Of a DNA stretch of 60,811 nucleotides, positions 50,433-60,743 are shown in pieces. The stretch is taken from the NCBI RefSeq assembly GCF_001654855.1, contig NZ_LXEN01000007.1, positions 1-60,811 of the forward strand. Direction: 5' to 3'. The DNA comes from Proteus myxofaciens ATCC 19692. GTDB lineage: Bacteria; Pseudomonadota; Gammaproteobacteria; Enterobacterales; Enterobacteriaceae. Under the pieces are notes generated by a model. It searched no databases and was not told the DNA's origin. It was given only the letters and a program-made list of their open reading frames with translations. Position numbers and translations under genes: made by a program. Numbering within the stretch: the first letter of the stretch is position 1; the number at the start of each line of letters is the position of its first letter.

Positions 50433-50705
50433 TTAATCTTCATTCGCAACAATGGCATCTTGGCAAAGTAAGCCAGAAATATCTGTCGTTTCAATCCAGC
50501 CATCTACACTATCAATTGGTTTACTTGGTGTAAATAAACGCTGATTTGTATCTTTAGCCGTAAATGAAAGTTTTTCATTTGTTTTATCAAACACACCCAC
50601 ACAATTAACTGGCGTCACTTTTGATGTTTTTATTTTTCCATCAGCTGTACAGCCAGCAAGAAATAATGTAGCTAATGAGACAGAGAGGATAATTGCTTTT
50701 TTCAT
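50433..50705 (-). CDS. Small lipoprotein of unknown function
   Basis: 90 residues. Lipobox LFLAGC puts the lipidated Cys at 19. The mature part has two further Cys (VNCVGVF and GLLCQDA) that could form one disulfide, and ends in acidic residues (IVANED). AAGGAGC lies before the ATG, a good ribosome site. I do not recognise a family. In E. coli the flagellar flhE gene lies on this side of argS, but this protein shows no FlhE features that I can see. Confidence 0.75.
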   Translation of the reverse strand: MKKAIILSVSLATLFLAGCTADGKIKTSKVTPVNCVGVFDKTNEKLSFTAKDTNQRLFTPSKPIDSVDGWIETTDISGLLCQDAIVANED

Positions 50706-51733
50706 AATTGCTCCTTGAGCACCTTTTTATTTTTATTGTTACTAAAAATCACTTATTGATTATTTAGCATTCTTCACACTTAAAATTAATCATAGATTTA
50801 ACGCATAGTGATTATAACGAATAAATAAAGAAATAATTGAGGCATTGAGCCAAAAATGAAAAATTAAGAAATACATGACAAAATAAGAAAAGAGAGGGAA
50901 AAGCAGCAAACAAAGGCATAGAAAATAAACGTATTATTAGCACAATATACCGAATGAAATATAAAGACTTATCAACTGATACTATCAAATTCATTCATTA
51001 TTAATTTCCCACCTACTGCTTACAGCTTTATCCCCAGCAATCGCTTATCTATTTGAAGCGCAGACAAAATAGATATGATCACTTTCAGTAGCACTGAACG
51101 ATAACAAGCAAATAACTTTACAGTCACGGTTAATCTACCTGAATGAGCAAATAATAATATGTCTCAAATCAAAAAAATGAAATATTTTAAAATTCACCTT
51201 AATAATTTGAAATATTTGTAATATCTCATCATTAAGTAAGAAATATTTAACAGATATGCGATATTTGAAACCTTAACAACATGAGAGAGTTTATCTAAAA
51301 AAAGATATTTTGTCAAAATGCAACTTATTAGAATATATCATCTATTTCTTTACTTTCTGTAAACCAACCTAGTTAATAAACAAATTGTCTAATAATATAT
51401 AAGCAACTTAAAGTTAAGTTATATTTATAAATAAAACAATGAAATTAAATTTTATTCGTAAACATCGTCGATATTTTCTAAAAATAAGAAAAAAGATTAA
51501 TGGAATTTATTGCAAAAAAATATTAATACACTTGATTTTCTTCGTGAGACCTAAAAAAATATACCTAAGAAAAGTTTCTGTAATTCTTAAAAATGTGAAC
51601 TAATTCACAAGTTAAATTTCTCTATCTACAAGGTGATTCAAATTACGCCTATTACATTAATGTGAAAAATTGTCATCTAATGGCAAATAGCCACATAATA
51701 CTCAATATCCTAGGTTTCAAGAAGATAAAAAAA
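50706..51733. other. AT-rich 1-kb intergenic region at the argS-murJ junction
   Basis: No gene can be supported. The region is strongly AT-rich with scattered AAATATTT-type repeats near 51170-51280. A 54-codon Lys/Arg/Ile-rich frame at 51439-51603 lacks a ribosome site. In E. coli, argS borders flhEAB and murJ borders flgN, so this gap marks the point where flagellar genes would be expected. Confidence 0.5.
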
Positions 51734-51761
51734 TACGCCCCACTTTTACAAGTAAGGCGCA
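51727..51761 (-). terminator. Terminator of murJ
   Basis: On the minus strand GCGCC, then ACTT / AAGT around a GTAA loop, and GGCGT form a stem (51734-51761) followed by ATTTTTTT (the A-run at 51727-51733). Confidence 0.75.
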
Positions 51762-51802
51762 TGATTAAGTTGATTGAATTATATCAGTACAATATATAGA
51801 GG

Positions 51803-53338
51803 CTAAATTGCGCGTAATGAAAAATGACGAGGTCTAAAGCCAAGTAGATACAATGAAACAAAATAGCTACCAGCTCCAACAGTAACTACACCTAATAGAC
51901 GTAGGATACGCATTAGCATACTACCTTGATCCCAACTTGGCATTACCCAGAGCATCGCCATTAACACAGCAGACATAACAACAAGTGCAATCGCTAATTT
52001 AAGTAAAAATATAGGCCACCCTGCTAAAGGTTGGTAGATATCTTTTTTACGAATTTGCCAAAAAAGCATGCCGGCATTAAAACACGCAGCAATACCAATA
52101 GAAAGCGCTAAGCCAACATGTTTTAAACTACCAATAAATGCAAGATTCATTAATTGTGTTAACACCAATGTTGCGATTGCAATTTTTACTGGTGTTTTAA
52201 TATCTTGGCGAGAATAAAAACCAGGCGCTAGGATTTTTATGAGAATAAGCCCCATTAATCCTACACAATAAGCCACTAATGCCTGTTGTGTCATTAATGC
52301 ATCATGAGAATTAAAATTACCGTATTGGAATAAAGAGGCTGTTAAAGGGCCTGATAAAATAGCCAAACCAAGCGTACAAGGGAGTGCAAGTAAAAAGCAT
52401 AATCTTAATCCCCAATCCATCAGCTTTCTATATTCTTGCGTATTTCCACTTGTAAAACTTTTTGCAAGAGAAGGCAATAAAATCGTTCCTAATGCAACGC
52501 CTAATACCCCTGTCGGTAGTTCCATTAGGCGATCAGCATAATACATCCAAGAAACTGAGCCAGAAACAAGAAATGATGCAAATATCGTATTAATAATTAA
52601 TGAAATTTGGCTCACTGAAACCCCTAAAATAGCGGGCCCCATTAATCTCATCACTCTCCATACTCCGCTATTTCTAAATGAAATACGTGGTAAAACGAGC
52701 ATTCCTATTTTTTTCAAATGAGGTAATTGATAAACCAATTGTAATACACCACCAGCAACAACAGCCCAAGCAAGCGCCATAATAGGTGGATTACAATAAG
52801 GTGCGACAACCAAAGCAAAAAATATCATGCTGACATTTAATAATGTCGGTGCAAATGCAGGCACTGAAAATCTATTCCACGTATTAAGAATAGAGCCCGT
52901 TAATGAGGCTAACGATATCAGTAGAATATAAGGAAAAGTGATGCGTAATAATTCAGTAGTCAGCTGAAATTTATCAGGTGAATCAATAAATCCGGGTGCG
53001 GTAACATAAATGACCCAAGGAGCGGCAATAACACCGAGAACTGTGACGACGGCTAAAATAAGCGTCAACATTCCCGATACATAAGCAATAAATGTGCGAG
53101 TTGCTTCTTCGCCCTGCTGATTTTTGTACTCAGCTAAAATAGGAACAAATGCTTGAGAAAAAGCGCCCTCAGCAAAAATACGGCGCAATAAGTTAGGTAG
53201 TTTGAAAGCAACAAAGAACGCATCTGTTGCAACACCCGCACCAAAAATGCGGGCAATGATGGCATCACGAATAAAACCTAATACCCGTGAAAACATCGTC
53301 ATCGAACTCACTGCAGCCAGTGATTTAAGTAAATTCAT
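51803..53338 (-). CDS. murJ: Lipid II flippase MurJ
   Basis: 511 residues, 14 predicted membrane helices, MVF/MOP family. The N-terminus [67 protein letters not shown] carries the conserved charged residues of the central cavity. It moves lipid II across the inner membrane and is essential. In E. coli flgN lies at its 3' side; here only an AT-rich gap and a small lipoprotein gene separate it from argS. Confidence 0.96.
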   Translation of the reverse strand: MNLLKSLAAVSSMTMFSRVLGFIRDAIIARIFGAGVATDAFFVAFKLPNLLRRIFAEGAFSQAFVPILAEYKNQQGEEATRTFIAYVSGMLTLILAVVTVLGVIAAPWVIYVTAPGFIDSPDKFQLTTELLRITFPYILLISLASLTGSILNTWNRFSVPAFAPTLLNVSMIFFALVVAPYCNPPIMALAWAVVAGGVLQLVYQLPHLKKIGMLVLPRISFRNSGVWRVMRLMGPAILGVSVSQISLIINTIFASFLVSGSVSWMYYADRLMELPTGVLGVALGTILLPSLAKSFTSGNTQEYRKLMDWGLRLCFLLALPCTLGLAILSGPLTASLFQYGNFNSHDALMTQQALVAYCVGLMGLILIKILAPGFYSRQDIKTPVKIAIATLVLTQLMNLAFIGSLKHVGLALSIGIAACFNAGMLFWQIRKKDIYQPLAGWPIFLLKLAIALVVMSAVLMAMLWVMPSWDQGSMLMRILRLLGVVTVGAGSYFVSLYLLGFRPRHFSLRAI

Positions 53339-53501
53339 AATTCATTCTAATTGTTGTGATATCAAGAAAAAAGAGAGCGACTATAGTCCGTCTCTAGCAC
53401 AGAAAAATCAATCATCAATTGAGTAAGAATAAACTGACTTGATGCGTTTTCTTATTCAAATAGATATAAAAATAGCGTGTAATTTTAACGGGTGAATATT
53501 A

Positions 53502-54086
53502 CTATGTTGCTTTAAAGGACATTCGGGTTGTTAATGCAGTAAGCACATGATCTCGCCATTCTTTATTTATTTGTAAATAATTTTTGGCATACCCTTCTCG
53601 TTCAAAACCATGTTTAGCCAGCAAATGACCACTACGTAAATTATGAGGCATATAGTTTGCCATAATACGATGTATTCCTTGTTGTCTTTGCATATAACGA
53701 ATGGTTTCGGTTAACGCTTCTGACATATAGCCATTCCCTTGCCATTTTTCACCGACTGAATAACCTAAGAAACAAGCATCGAAAGCACCACGAATAACAT
53801 TACTGAAATTAGCAACACCAATTACTTCATCTTCACTTGCAGTTAGCAATAAAAAATGAAATGCACTTTCTTGTCGATGTAGTTCGTTCATATATTGCAA
53901 ACGATAATCCCATCCTGATGGCACATAATTAGATTTATCTCTAAATGGCTCCCATGGCATTAAATAGCGACGATTTTCACTATAATAATCTGCTAATTTT
54001 TCAGCATCTCGTTCAGTTGTTAAACGAACTATCATCCTTTTCGTTTCAAAACGAACTTTAGGCATCCCACTTCGGTAACCAAACAT
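53502..54086 (-). CDS. rimJ: Ribosomal protein S5 alanine N-acetyltransferase RimJ
   Basis: 194 residues from ATG 54086 ([17 protein letters not shown]), exactly the E. coli length; the frame extends 13 codons further. GNAT fold with [35 protein letters not shown] and [30 protein letters not shown]. Acetylates the N-terminus of S5. In E. coli yceH and mviM lie between rimJ and murJ; both are missing here. Confidence 0.94.
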   Translation of the reverse strand: MFGYRSGMPKVRFETKRMIVRLTTERDAEKLADYYSENRRYLMPWEPFRDKSNYVPSGWDYRLQYMNELHRQESAFHFLLLTASEDEVIGVANFSNVIRGAFDACFLGYSVGEKWQGNGYMSEALTETIRYMQRQQGIHRIMANYMPHNLRSGHLLAKHGFEREGYAKNYLQINKEWRDHVLTALTTRMSFKAT

Positions 54087-54276
54087 CGCCAATCTATTAT
54101 CCTTAAAATAAAATATGTTATTCAAAAGTAATCCTACTTATTTTGCCATTAACCTCAATAAAAAAATATCATCTTTAAACTACTAGGTATTATTGACAAT
54201 TAGCGCCAGAATAAGAGAAGAATTAAATAATTTTCTTACCTCTTTTTTTGAATAATGTGTTTATTAATGGTGAGCA

Positions 54277-55479
54277 ATGGCGCTAGTAACTCAAGCCCGT
54301 ACTTTAGGTAAATATTTTCTCCTAATTGACAACATGCTTGTTGTCTTGGGCTTTTTTGTTGTTTTCCCACTAATTTCTATCCATTTTGTTGAACAACTAG
54401 GCTGGGCTGGCGTTATTGTCGGCTTTGCATTAGGACTTAGACAACTTGTTCAACAAGGTTTAGGTATTTTTGGTGGCGCCATTGCGGATCGTTTTGGCGC
54501 AAAACCAATGATAATCCTAGGTATGTTACTGCGTGCTTTAGGATTTGCATTAATGGCAATGGCTGATGAACCTTGGATACTTTGGGTATCTTGCATTTTA
54601 TCTGCATTAGGTGGCACATTATTCGATCCACCTCGTACTGCTCTCGTTATTAAATTAACTCGCCCTTATGAACGTGGACGTTTTTATTCTTTATTATTTA
54701 TGCAAGATAGCGCGGGTGCAGTTATCGGCGCCTTAATTGGTAGCTGGTTGTTATTATACGATTTTCATATTGTGTGCTGGGTTGGTGCTATTGTTTTTGT
54801 TATTACTGCTATTTTTAATGCGTTATTTCTTCCTGCTTATCGTATTTCAACAACCAGAACACCCATTAAAGAAGGACTAAAACGCGTTCTCATTGATAAA
54901 CAATTTGTCCGTTATGTCTTAACGCTGACAGGCTATTTCGTTTTATCAGTGCAAGTCATGCTCATGTTCCCTATTGTTGTTAATGATATTGCCGGTACAC
55001 CCACTGCTGTTAAATGGATGTATGCCATTGAAGCTACACTTTCTTTAACGTTGCTTTATCCTATTGCTCGCTGGAGTGAAAAACACTTTAAACTTGAGCA
55101 ACGCTTGATGGCGGGCTTATTATTAATGAGCATCAGCATGTTTCCTGTCGGTATTATTCACTCTTTACATACTATTTTTCTTATCATTGGCTTATTTTAT
55201 CTAGGTTCTATTATCGCCGATCCTGCTCGTGAAACATTAAGCGCCTCTTTAGCTGACCCTCGTGCTAGAGGTAGCTATATGGGCTTTAGTCGATTAGGTT
55301 TAGCCTTTGGTGGGGCTATTGGCTATACCGGTGGTGGATGGATGTATGATTTAGGTGCGCAATTTAATACCCCTGAATTACCCTGGATTTTGTTAGGAAC
55401 AGTAGGATTAATAACACTTTACGCTCTTTATCGTCAGTTTAACCATAAAAAGGTTGAAACAACCATGCTTACCCCTTAG
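54277..55479 (+). CDS. mdtH: Multidrug efflux MFS transporter MdtH
   Basis: 400 residues, 12 membrane helices. [25 protein letters not shown] and the MFS signature [17 protein letters not shown] are clear, with [25 protein letters not shown] near the end, as in E. coli MdtH (402). Linked to fluoroquinolone tolerance when overproduced in E. coli. Divergent from rimJ. yceB follows after 41 bases; E. coli grxB, which lies between them, is absent. Confidence 0.95.
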   Translation: MALVTQARTLGKYFLLIDNMLVVLGFFVVFPLISIHFVEQLGWAGVIVGFALGLRQLVQQGLGIFGGAIADRFGAKPMIILGMLLRALGFALMAMADEPWILWVSCILSALGGTLFDPPRTALVIKLTRPYERGRFYSLLFMQDSAGAVIGALIGSWLLLYDFHIVCWVGAIVFVITAIFNALFLPAYRISTTRTPIKEGLKRVLIDKQFVRYVLTLTGYFVLSVQVMLMFPIVVNDIAGTPTAVKWMYAIEATLSLTLLYPIARWSEKHFKLEQRLMAGLLLMSISMFPVGIIHSLHTIFLIIGLFYLGSIIADPARETLSASLADPRARGSYMGFSRLGLAFGGAIGYTGGGWMYDLGAQFNTPELPWILLGTVGLITLYALYRQFNHKKVETTMLTP

Positions 55480-55520
55480 AGATCGAGTAAACTTAACTCA
55501 GAGACATTTAAGGAGTCTGT

Positions 55521-56075
55521 ATGAAAGCGATTTTTCTAACTGCGGTATTTTTCTTAACAAGCTTAGTTGTCGGTTGTGATCAGTTAAAACAGTTTGATGT
55601 CAGTGAGAACTTAATCAATAATTATCTAAGCCAAAAAACGCAATTACAAAAGCATATTGGTGAAGACAACGTTGTTTCAGCGGATATTCAATTAAAAGAT
55701 CTCACTATTCAAATTGGTCGCACAGAGCCTGGCAAAGTGAGTTTATCTGGGAAAGTTGATTTAAAAATTGAATCTTTTTTAGGTAATACACAAGCTAACG
55801 TTCTTCTTACTTTATCAGGTCAACCTGTTTATCAAGCAGAACAAGGCGCTATCTATATTAAATCCATGTCTATTGATAGCTATAAAGTCACACCAGAAAA
55901 AATGGATGCACTAATCATTGCATTAAAACCTTATTTAGATAGCTCTATTTCGACTTATTTTGATAATCAGCCCGTGTATGTGCTTAATCCTGAGAAGAAC
56001 AGCGCAGAAGCGGCAGCCTTTAAATTAGCGAAAGGTATTGAGGTTAAACCGGGTAAATTTGTTATCCAACTATAA
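55521..56075 (+). CDS. yceB: YceB family lipoprotein (DUF1439)
   Basis: 184 residues. Signal peptide with lipobox VVGC and lipidated Cys19. The mature part is a beta-rich DUF1439 fold (ENLINNYLSQKTQLQKHIGEDNVVSADIQLKDLTIQIGR). In E. coli YceB is a lipid-binding outer-membrane lipoprotein of unclear role. AGGAG eight bases before the ATG. Probably in an operon with mdtH. Confidence 0.92.
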   Translation: MKAIFLTAVFFLTSLVVGCDQLKQFDVSENLINNYLSQKTQLQKHIGEDNVVSADIQLKDLTIQIGRTEPGKVSLSGKVDLKIESFLGNTQANVLLTLSGQPVYQAEQGAIYIKSMSIDSYKVTPEKMDALIIALKPYLDSSISTYFDNQPVYVLNPEKNSAEAAAFKLAKGIEVKPGKFVIQL

Positions 56076-56126
56076 TAATTACGCTTGTTGATTAAAATTT
56101 TTAATCGTTATTACACCGTAATATGT

Positions 56127-56157
56127 AAAAAGGCAAACTCAATGGTTTGCCTTTTTT
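56127..56157 (+). terminator. Terminator of yceB
   Basis: GGCAAAC (56132-56138) pairs with GTTTGCC (56145-56151), flanked by A- and T-runs. Confidence 0.85.
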
Positions 56158-56194
56158 ATCAATACCGCACTGTATCTATCAACATCACAGTAAA

Positions 56195-56761
56195 TTAGTC
56201 AGCTGGACTTTCATTTTCATCATCAGCAAGCTCTTCACGTAATGCGGATAATGCACCACGAGCAATAACAGCTAAAGTACGATAAAAACCTGTTGTAGCA
56301 TGAGCTTCAACTTTACCTAGAAATGAACCAGCCCAAGGTAATAAATAGTCATCAAATAATTGTGTTTGCGCTAATACTTCATCCTGCGCTGCATTGTCTT
56401 CAAGCCAAGAAGCCGCTAATAATAATGCACCAAAACTATCTGTTGCATTATCAGTTACTGGCATCCCCCTTGTCTGCAAAAATTGACGAACCTCTTCTTC
56501 TTTCACGTCACAATAATCATGCGCATAGATTGATACAGCGGGTGAATCATTACCAAATAATGATTGGTAATCTAATTCCATAGCCTGCAAGTCTTTTACA
56601 TTATTTTTTAATGTTGTGAATAATTCATCTTGTTCAAGAGGCCAAAGCTGGCTTAACTTACCATCACCAATCATCGTAATAATGGGTGATAAAATAGGAT
56701 CATTAGGGGCACGTTGAAATAAAGTACCTAAAAGGCGACATACTATTGAAAATTCATTCAT
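56195..56761 (-). CDS. ycdY: TorD/DmsD-family chaperone YcdY
   Basis: 188 residues, all-helical TorD fold. MNEFSIVCRLLGTLFQRAPNDPIL, LLLAASWLEDNAAQDE and LLPWAGSFLGKVEAHATTGFYRTLA match E. coli YcdY (184). In E. coli it acts with the zinc phosphatase YcdX and affects swarming; ycdX is not next to it here. The acidic tail (ELADDENESPAD) is longer than usual. Confidence 0.92.
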   Translation of the reverse strand: MNEFSIVCRLLGTLFQRAPNDPILSPIITMIGDGKLSQLWPLEQDELFTTLKNNVKDLQAMELDYQSLFGNDSPAVSIYAHDYCDVKEEEVRQFLQTRGMPVTDNATDSFGALLLAASWLEDNAAQDEVLAQTQLFDDYLLPWAGSFLGKVEAHATTGFYRTLAVIARGALSALREELADDENESPAD

Positions 56762-56986
56762 CGCTATTTTCTATTCCATAAAATTGACTACGGTGTATTT
56801 AACTAAAATAAAATCAATTTTTCTTATTTTATTTTTTAATTTTTAAGTACACCCTTAAGAACAGAAAAAGCGCCCTTAAGTTAAGTACTCTACATTATGT
56901 ATTATACTTAAAATAAGGCACGCGCCTAATCCCATGCGACGTATTTTATATAAATAACCTAAAATAAGTGCAATTTTGTCAATCAA

Positions 56987-57598
56987 TTAGCTTGCTATAT
57001 CAAGAAAGTTATCTCTTACACCATTAACACGAAACCACCCTGCAATACTAATGCGTTCTTTATTCGTTGGTAACACTTCATGGGGGAATTGTTCTGAAAG
57101 AAAAATAATCAACCTTCCGCCTTGAGGTGCAACTGTCGCTAACTTTTTATCATCAAGATCGTAAATAACTAACTCACCGCCATCTTCAGCAGTCCAATTA
57201 TCATTTAGATATAAAACGGTTGTTAAACGACGAGAGATATTTTCTTTAAAAGCATCTAAGTGTTTTTTATAAAAAGCACCTTTACCATAACTGGCAAAAT
57301 GCGCTTCATATTCAAAAAGACCCAGAAAAAACTCTCTATTTACTGCACGCTGAATATTTTCCATTTGCATTAAATAGTGTTGTACAGGTTCACCCATTTC
57401 GGGTTCTAACCAACTAATTTTATCGCTACGGATTGTTTTTTCAGCAAGTAAATTTTCATTACGACCAATACGTGCATTTTTAGCATTTTCATTACCAAAG
57501 CATGCACGTAATTGTTGAACAGCATCTGGTGTCAGGAATTCATCCCATACACACCATCCTTTCTCTGCAATTTGCTCAAGAAGTTCAGCTATATTCAT
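56987..57598 (-). CDS. 2OG-Fe(II) oxygenase (prolyl 4-hydroxylase-like)
   Basis: 203 residues from ATG 57598 (MNIAELLEQIAEKGWCVWDEFL); 11 more codons are open upstream. Iron ligands fit the pattern His and Asp in KKHLDAFKEN, distal His in QFPHEVLP, with Arg in RISIAGWFRV for 2-oxoglutarate. The double-stranded beta-helix core is clear (RRLTTVLYLNDNWTAEDGGELVIY). The substrate is unknown; related SM-20/EGLN-like bacterial enzymes hydroxylate proline, for example in EF-Tu. Between ycdY and the large right-edge gene. Confidence 0.88.
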   Translation of the reverse strand: MNIAELLEQIAEKGWCVWDEFLTPDAVQQLRACFGNENAKNARIGRNENLLAEKTIRSDKISWLEPEMGEPVQHYLMQMENIQRAVNREFFLGLFEYEAHFASYGKGAFYKKHLDAFKENISRRLTTVLYLNDNWTAEDGGELVIYDLDDKKLATVAPQGGRLIIFLSEQFPHEVLPTNKERISIAGWFRVNGVRDNFLDIAS

Positions 57599-57833
57599 TA
57601 GGTATATTTTCTGATTAACATGGGAAATCACTTTATAGCACTAAGCATGCTTAAATGACAATTTAATAAATTTATCTTTGCGACAATCCTCTTTTATCAG
57701 AAGTAAATACTATAAAAATCAAAGACTATAATCACTTTCCTTATTTATGACTTATTAAAAGTGTATAAACTAACGCTGAAAAGTATTTCTTTTTTACTAT
57801 CACAGCACTTTAATTATAAATTAAACAAATGAT

Positions 57834-60743
57834 TTAATTAAAATAATAGCTCGATGTTATTTTGTTCATTTTCTGATTTTCTATATCATAACTGAAACGA
57901 ATATTTCCTTTCACTTGTGAATGTGTAATCGCTTTTTTATTGCCTAATCGAACAAAACCCGTCGGCAATGTTTTCTTTTTAAATGCAAGTTCGCTCACCG
58001 ACATAACATCAATGGCATCTATTTGATAAGCCACTTTTTTTAGTTCAACTTTATACTTTTGATATAACTCATCTAATTCTGTATTTAATTTTTTTATATC
58101 TAGTTTTTTGGTTTCTTCTTTAGATAAAATGGTGTTTTCGTCGATCAATTGCTTTATGCTTTGTATAAAAGACGCACGAATATTCTTGTTTTTTTTTGTT
58201 AATGTGTAATTAGTTGTAAAAAAGGGATTAAACTTTTCATTCATATTGTCTTTTTTCTGAGACGATAATGTTTCTGCTTTTTCTTTTAACTCTGATAAAA
58301 AATCTTTTAATTTATTATTATAATTTATTTCTACTTCATTTTTACTTTTAATACTATCTTTCAACTTATTTTTTTCTGATTTATCAGATGATAAAGTCAG
58401 GTATATATCTGATAATTTACCTATATCTTTTGATACAGAATATTCCTCAGGATATTTATCTATTAGTTTATTAAGTTTTACTATTCTTTTATAGATGTAT
58501 TTCATCTCTTTTTTACTTTTATCTTCTTGCTCTTTGTTTTTTATACTCTCGCTACTAAAAATGGTACGATTAAATAGATAATTCACTTTTCTTTTCAGCA
58601 TGGTTTCAAAATCTCTCACGGTTGTGAGCGGGTACCATTGAATCTGACTATTTGCTGTTGTTGATGAAGGTGTAAATTTTAAGTCACGATAAGCCTCAAA
58701 AATAAACTCGAACAGCCCAAGATTGATCTCTTTCTTCTCATTTATCACATCCATTTCACCCGCATTAATAATTTTATTAATATTGGCATCTATCTTTAAA
58801 ATATTAAATACCATATTTAATCCGATCGCATTTCTGGGAACTGTTACACCTGTTGTTTTATTTAACATCACATCGATATCGCCACTTATTTCAGCTCTGG
58901 CTTCGATACCCAACCTTATTTCTTTGCTTGTATTGGTTTCTAGTTTTGTTTTGTCGATCAATTCATGCTCAGTAATATTTAATCTATTATCAATAAACTC
59001 TGTAATTTCATTAAGAGGTATATTAAAAGAAAAATCAGAGGATTTAGCGTAATTTGCATTCAGGACAACGCTTGCCATTGCCGGGGTTACGACACCATAA
59101 TCAATGCTGTTATAGTTACTTCGTTTTTCGTAGGTACCAACGCCTGCCGATAATCCCACCGATGTATTGATATTCTTTTCGTTAATAAATGAAAAGGTGA
59201 TTTCATCGTCTTTATTTTTGTTAATTATCAATGTATGTGTTTTCGCGTAAGATGCCAGTGCAAACGCATTCACACCTAATTTATCGGTCAGGTTAAAAGC
59301 ACTAATACCAAAAAAGGCTCGGATATCATTATATTGACTCAACATGATACTTTCTTTCTTTTTCATCTCTTGTGTCAGAGTCTGAATTATCTCGCCGTGT
59401 GTTCTTCCATTTTCTATATTTTTACAGGTCCTACCAAGCACTTTGAAATGTTGATCTATATTTAGTTTTGCATTATTTAATGCTATATATTTTGTCTTAG
59501 CGGGGGTTGTTGTTGAATTTGTTAATGCTCGAATACCCGAAAAAAGCCCACGAAAACCGGGATCAACACTTTTAGCCATATTAGAGGCTAATTTGCTGTA
59601 TTTTTTTAATGCGTAACTTTCTTTGGCTTTATCAAAATGTATTCTTGCATTATCAATAAAAGAAGAGAAAAAGGGAATATGGCGGCTACTAAAATTACCG
59701 ACGGTTTGTGATGAATAAGGTTGTCCAGAATGATAGTTATTATAATTATTTTCACCAACCATAGAATAAAAAGACATTGGGGGTGTTTTCGTTAATCGGC
59801 TGACTTGATATTCATAAGGCTTTACAGCAAAGATATGAGAAGGATTAAGGTAATATATTTTTATTTTATCATCTCTTTTAATCACAATCTGTACACGGTT
59901 TAATACAGGTTTAATAGCTAATATTTTATCCTGTTTTTTCAGTGGTAATTTGATATCATGCCATAAACTGCCATCCAACTCATCTGTTATTTCTGCTGTT
60001 AAAAAACCCGTTAATCCTGTTATTAATAATTTATTATTTTCTAATTTTATTCCTACTTCAAAACCTTTACGACGTATATGTATTTCATTATTTTCATCTT
60101 GTTCTATTACATTATTAATGCTGGACAGATCTTGAACTTCATTTTTTCTTGGTATATAGGGTTCATATTCAACAATGAAGTTTTTATTTGATTCTTGGTT
60201 GTCATTAAGGGAATAAGATTCTTCTATTTTTGAAAATTTTATTTTATAAAGCTCGTTAACATCATTATTATCGTCTTTTTTCTTTCCTATTAAAAATCCA
60301 TCAGCATCAACATAAAGTTCTTTAAACTTTAACTCAGAGCCCTCCTTATTTTTAATATTGAAACCTTGATATTTAAATCCTCCTCTAATATATTTTTGAT
60401 AAAGACCAGTGAACAGATCATGTGTTTTCCCTTTGATTAATAACAAAGAGCCATCCTCTTCTAAGGTAAGACCCATATTATTTAAAAGAGACATGTTTGT
60501 CGAACCAAGATAAACATAATTATTGGAATCTATTTTATTTACATTTTTTATTTCTTTTATTTTTAGTTCCGCATTATGGATAACTTTATTATTTTTAGAA
60601 AGTTGAATTTTGTTAGAGCTATTATCTACTTTTTTAATATCTTCGATATTTAATTTATAAGATATTTCTTGATCATCATGATGACTATCTAGAAATATAC
60701 TAGTGTTTGGAGTCGATATGGGAGGACTTTGTTTTATTAACAT
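57834..60743 (-). CDS. Large protein, tentatively AvrE/DspE-like secreted effector
   Basis: 969 residues from ATG 60743 (AGGGA eight bases upstream); a GTG at 60764 is possible but has no ribosome site. No signal peptide. Residues about 75-330 form repeated strand units such as NNMGLTLEEDGSLLLIKGK, LYVDADGFLIGK and NNKLLITGLTGFL, propeller-like. Residues 350-500 are helical. Residues about 510-700 contain Gly/Ser-rich beta strands (NTSVGLSAGVGTYEKRSNY, DYGVVTPAMASVVLNANYA). Residues 750-920 are Lys/Glu-rich coiled helices; the protein ends NKITSSYYFN. This order recalls AvrE/DspE type III effectors, which are about twice as long; the WxxxE motif is not seen. Very AT-rich, suggesting transfer. 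The family is uncertain; no chaperone or secretion gene is in the window. Confidence 0.45.
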   Translation of the reverse strand: MLIKQSPPISTPNTSIFLDSHHDDQEISYKLNIEDIKKVDNSSNKIQLSKNNKVIHNAELKIKEIKNVNKIDSNNYVYLGSTNMSLLNNMGLTLEEDGSLLLIKGKTHDLFTGLYQKYIRGGFKYQGFNIKNKEGSELKFKELYVDADGFLIGKKKDDNNDVNELYKIKFSKIEESYSLNDNQESNKNFIVEYEPYIPRKNEVQDLSSINNVIEQDENNEIHIRRKGFEVGIKLENNKLLITGLTGFLTAEITDELDGSLWHDIKLPLKKQDKILAIKPVLNRVQIVIKRDDKIKIYYLNPSHIFAVKPYEYQVSRLTKTPPMSFYSMVGENNYNNYHSGQPYSSQTVGNFSSRHIPFFSSFIDNARIHFDKAKESYALKKYSKLASNMAKSVDPGFRGLFSGIRALTNSTTTPAKTKYIALNNAKLNIDQHFKVLGRTCKNIENGRTHGEIIQTLTQEMKKKESIMLSQYNDIRAFFGISAFNLTDKLGVNAFALASYAKTHTLIINKNKDDEITFSFINEKNINTSVGLSAGVGTYEKRSNYNSIDYGVVTPAMASVVLNANYAKSSDFSFNIPLNEITEFIDNRLNITEHELIDKTKLETNTSKEIRLGIEARAEISGDIDVMLNKTTGVTVPRNAIGLNMVFNILKIDANINKIINAGEMDVINEKKEINLGLFEFIFEAYRDLKFTPSSTTANSQIQWYPLTTVRDFETMLKRKVNYLFNRTIFSSESIKNKEQEDKSKKEMKYIYKRIVKLNKLIDKYPEEYSVSKDIGKLSDIYLTLSSDKSEKNKLKDSIKSKNEVEINYNNKLKDFLSELKEKAETLSSQKKDNMNEKFNPFFTTNYTLTKKNKNIRASFIQSIKQLIDENTILSKEETKKLDIKKLNTELDELYQKYKVELKKVAYQIDAIDVMSVSELAFKKKTLPTGFVRLGNKKAITHSQVKGNIRFSYDIENQKMNKITSSYYFN

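Noticed and set aside
50812..50994. A 60-codon hydrophobic frame on the minus strand
   Set aside because: Phe/Leu/Ile-rich translation of AT-rich DNA, without a ribosome site or family resemblance.
51439..51603. A 54-codon Lys/Arg-rich frame in the argS-murJ gap
   Set aside because: No ribosome site and a composition expected from AT-rich non-coding DNA (mostly AAA, ATT, TTA codons).
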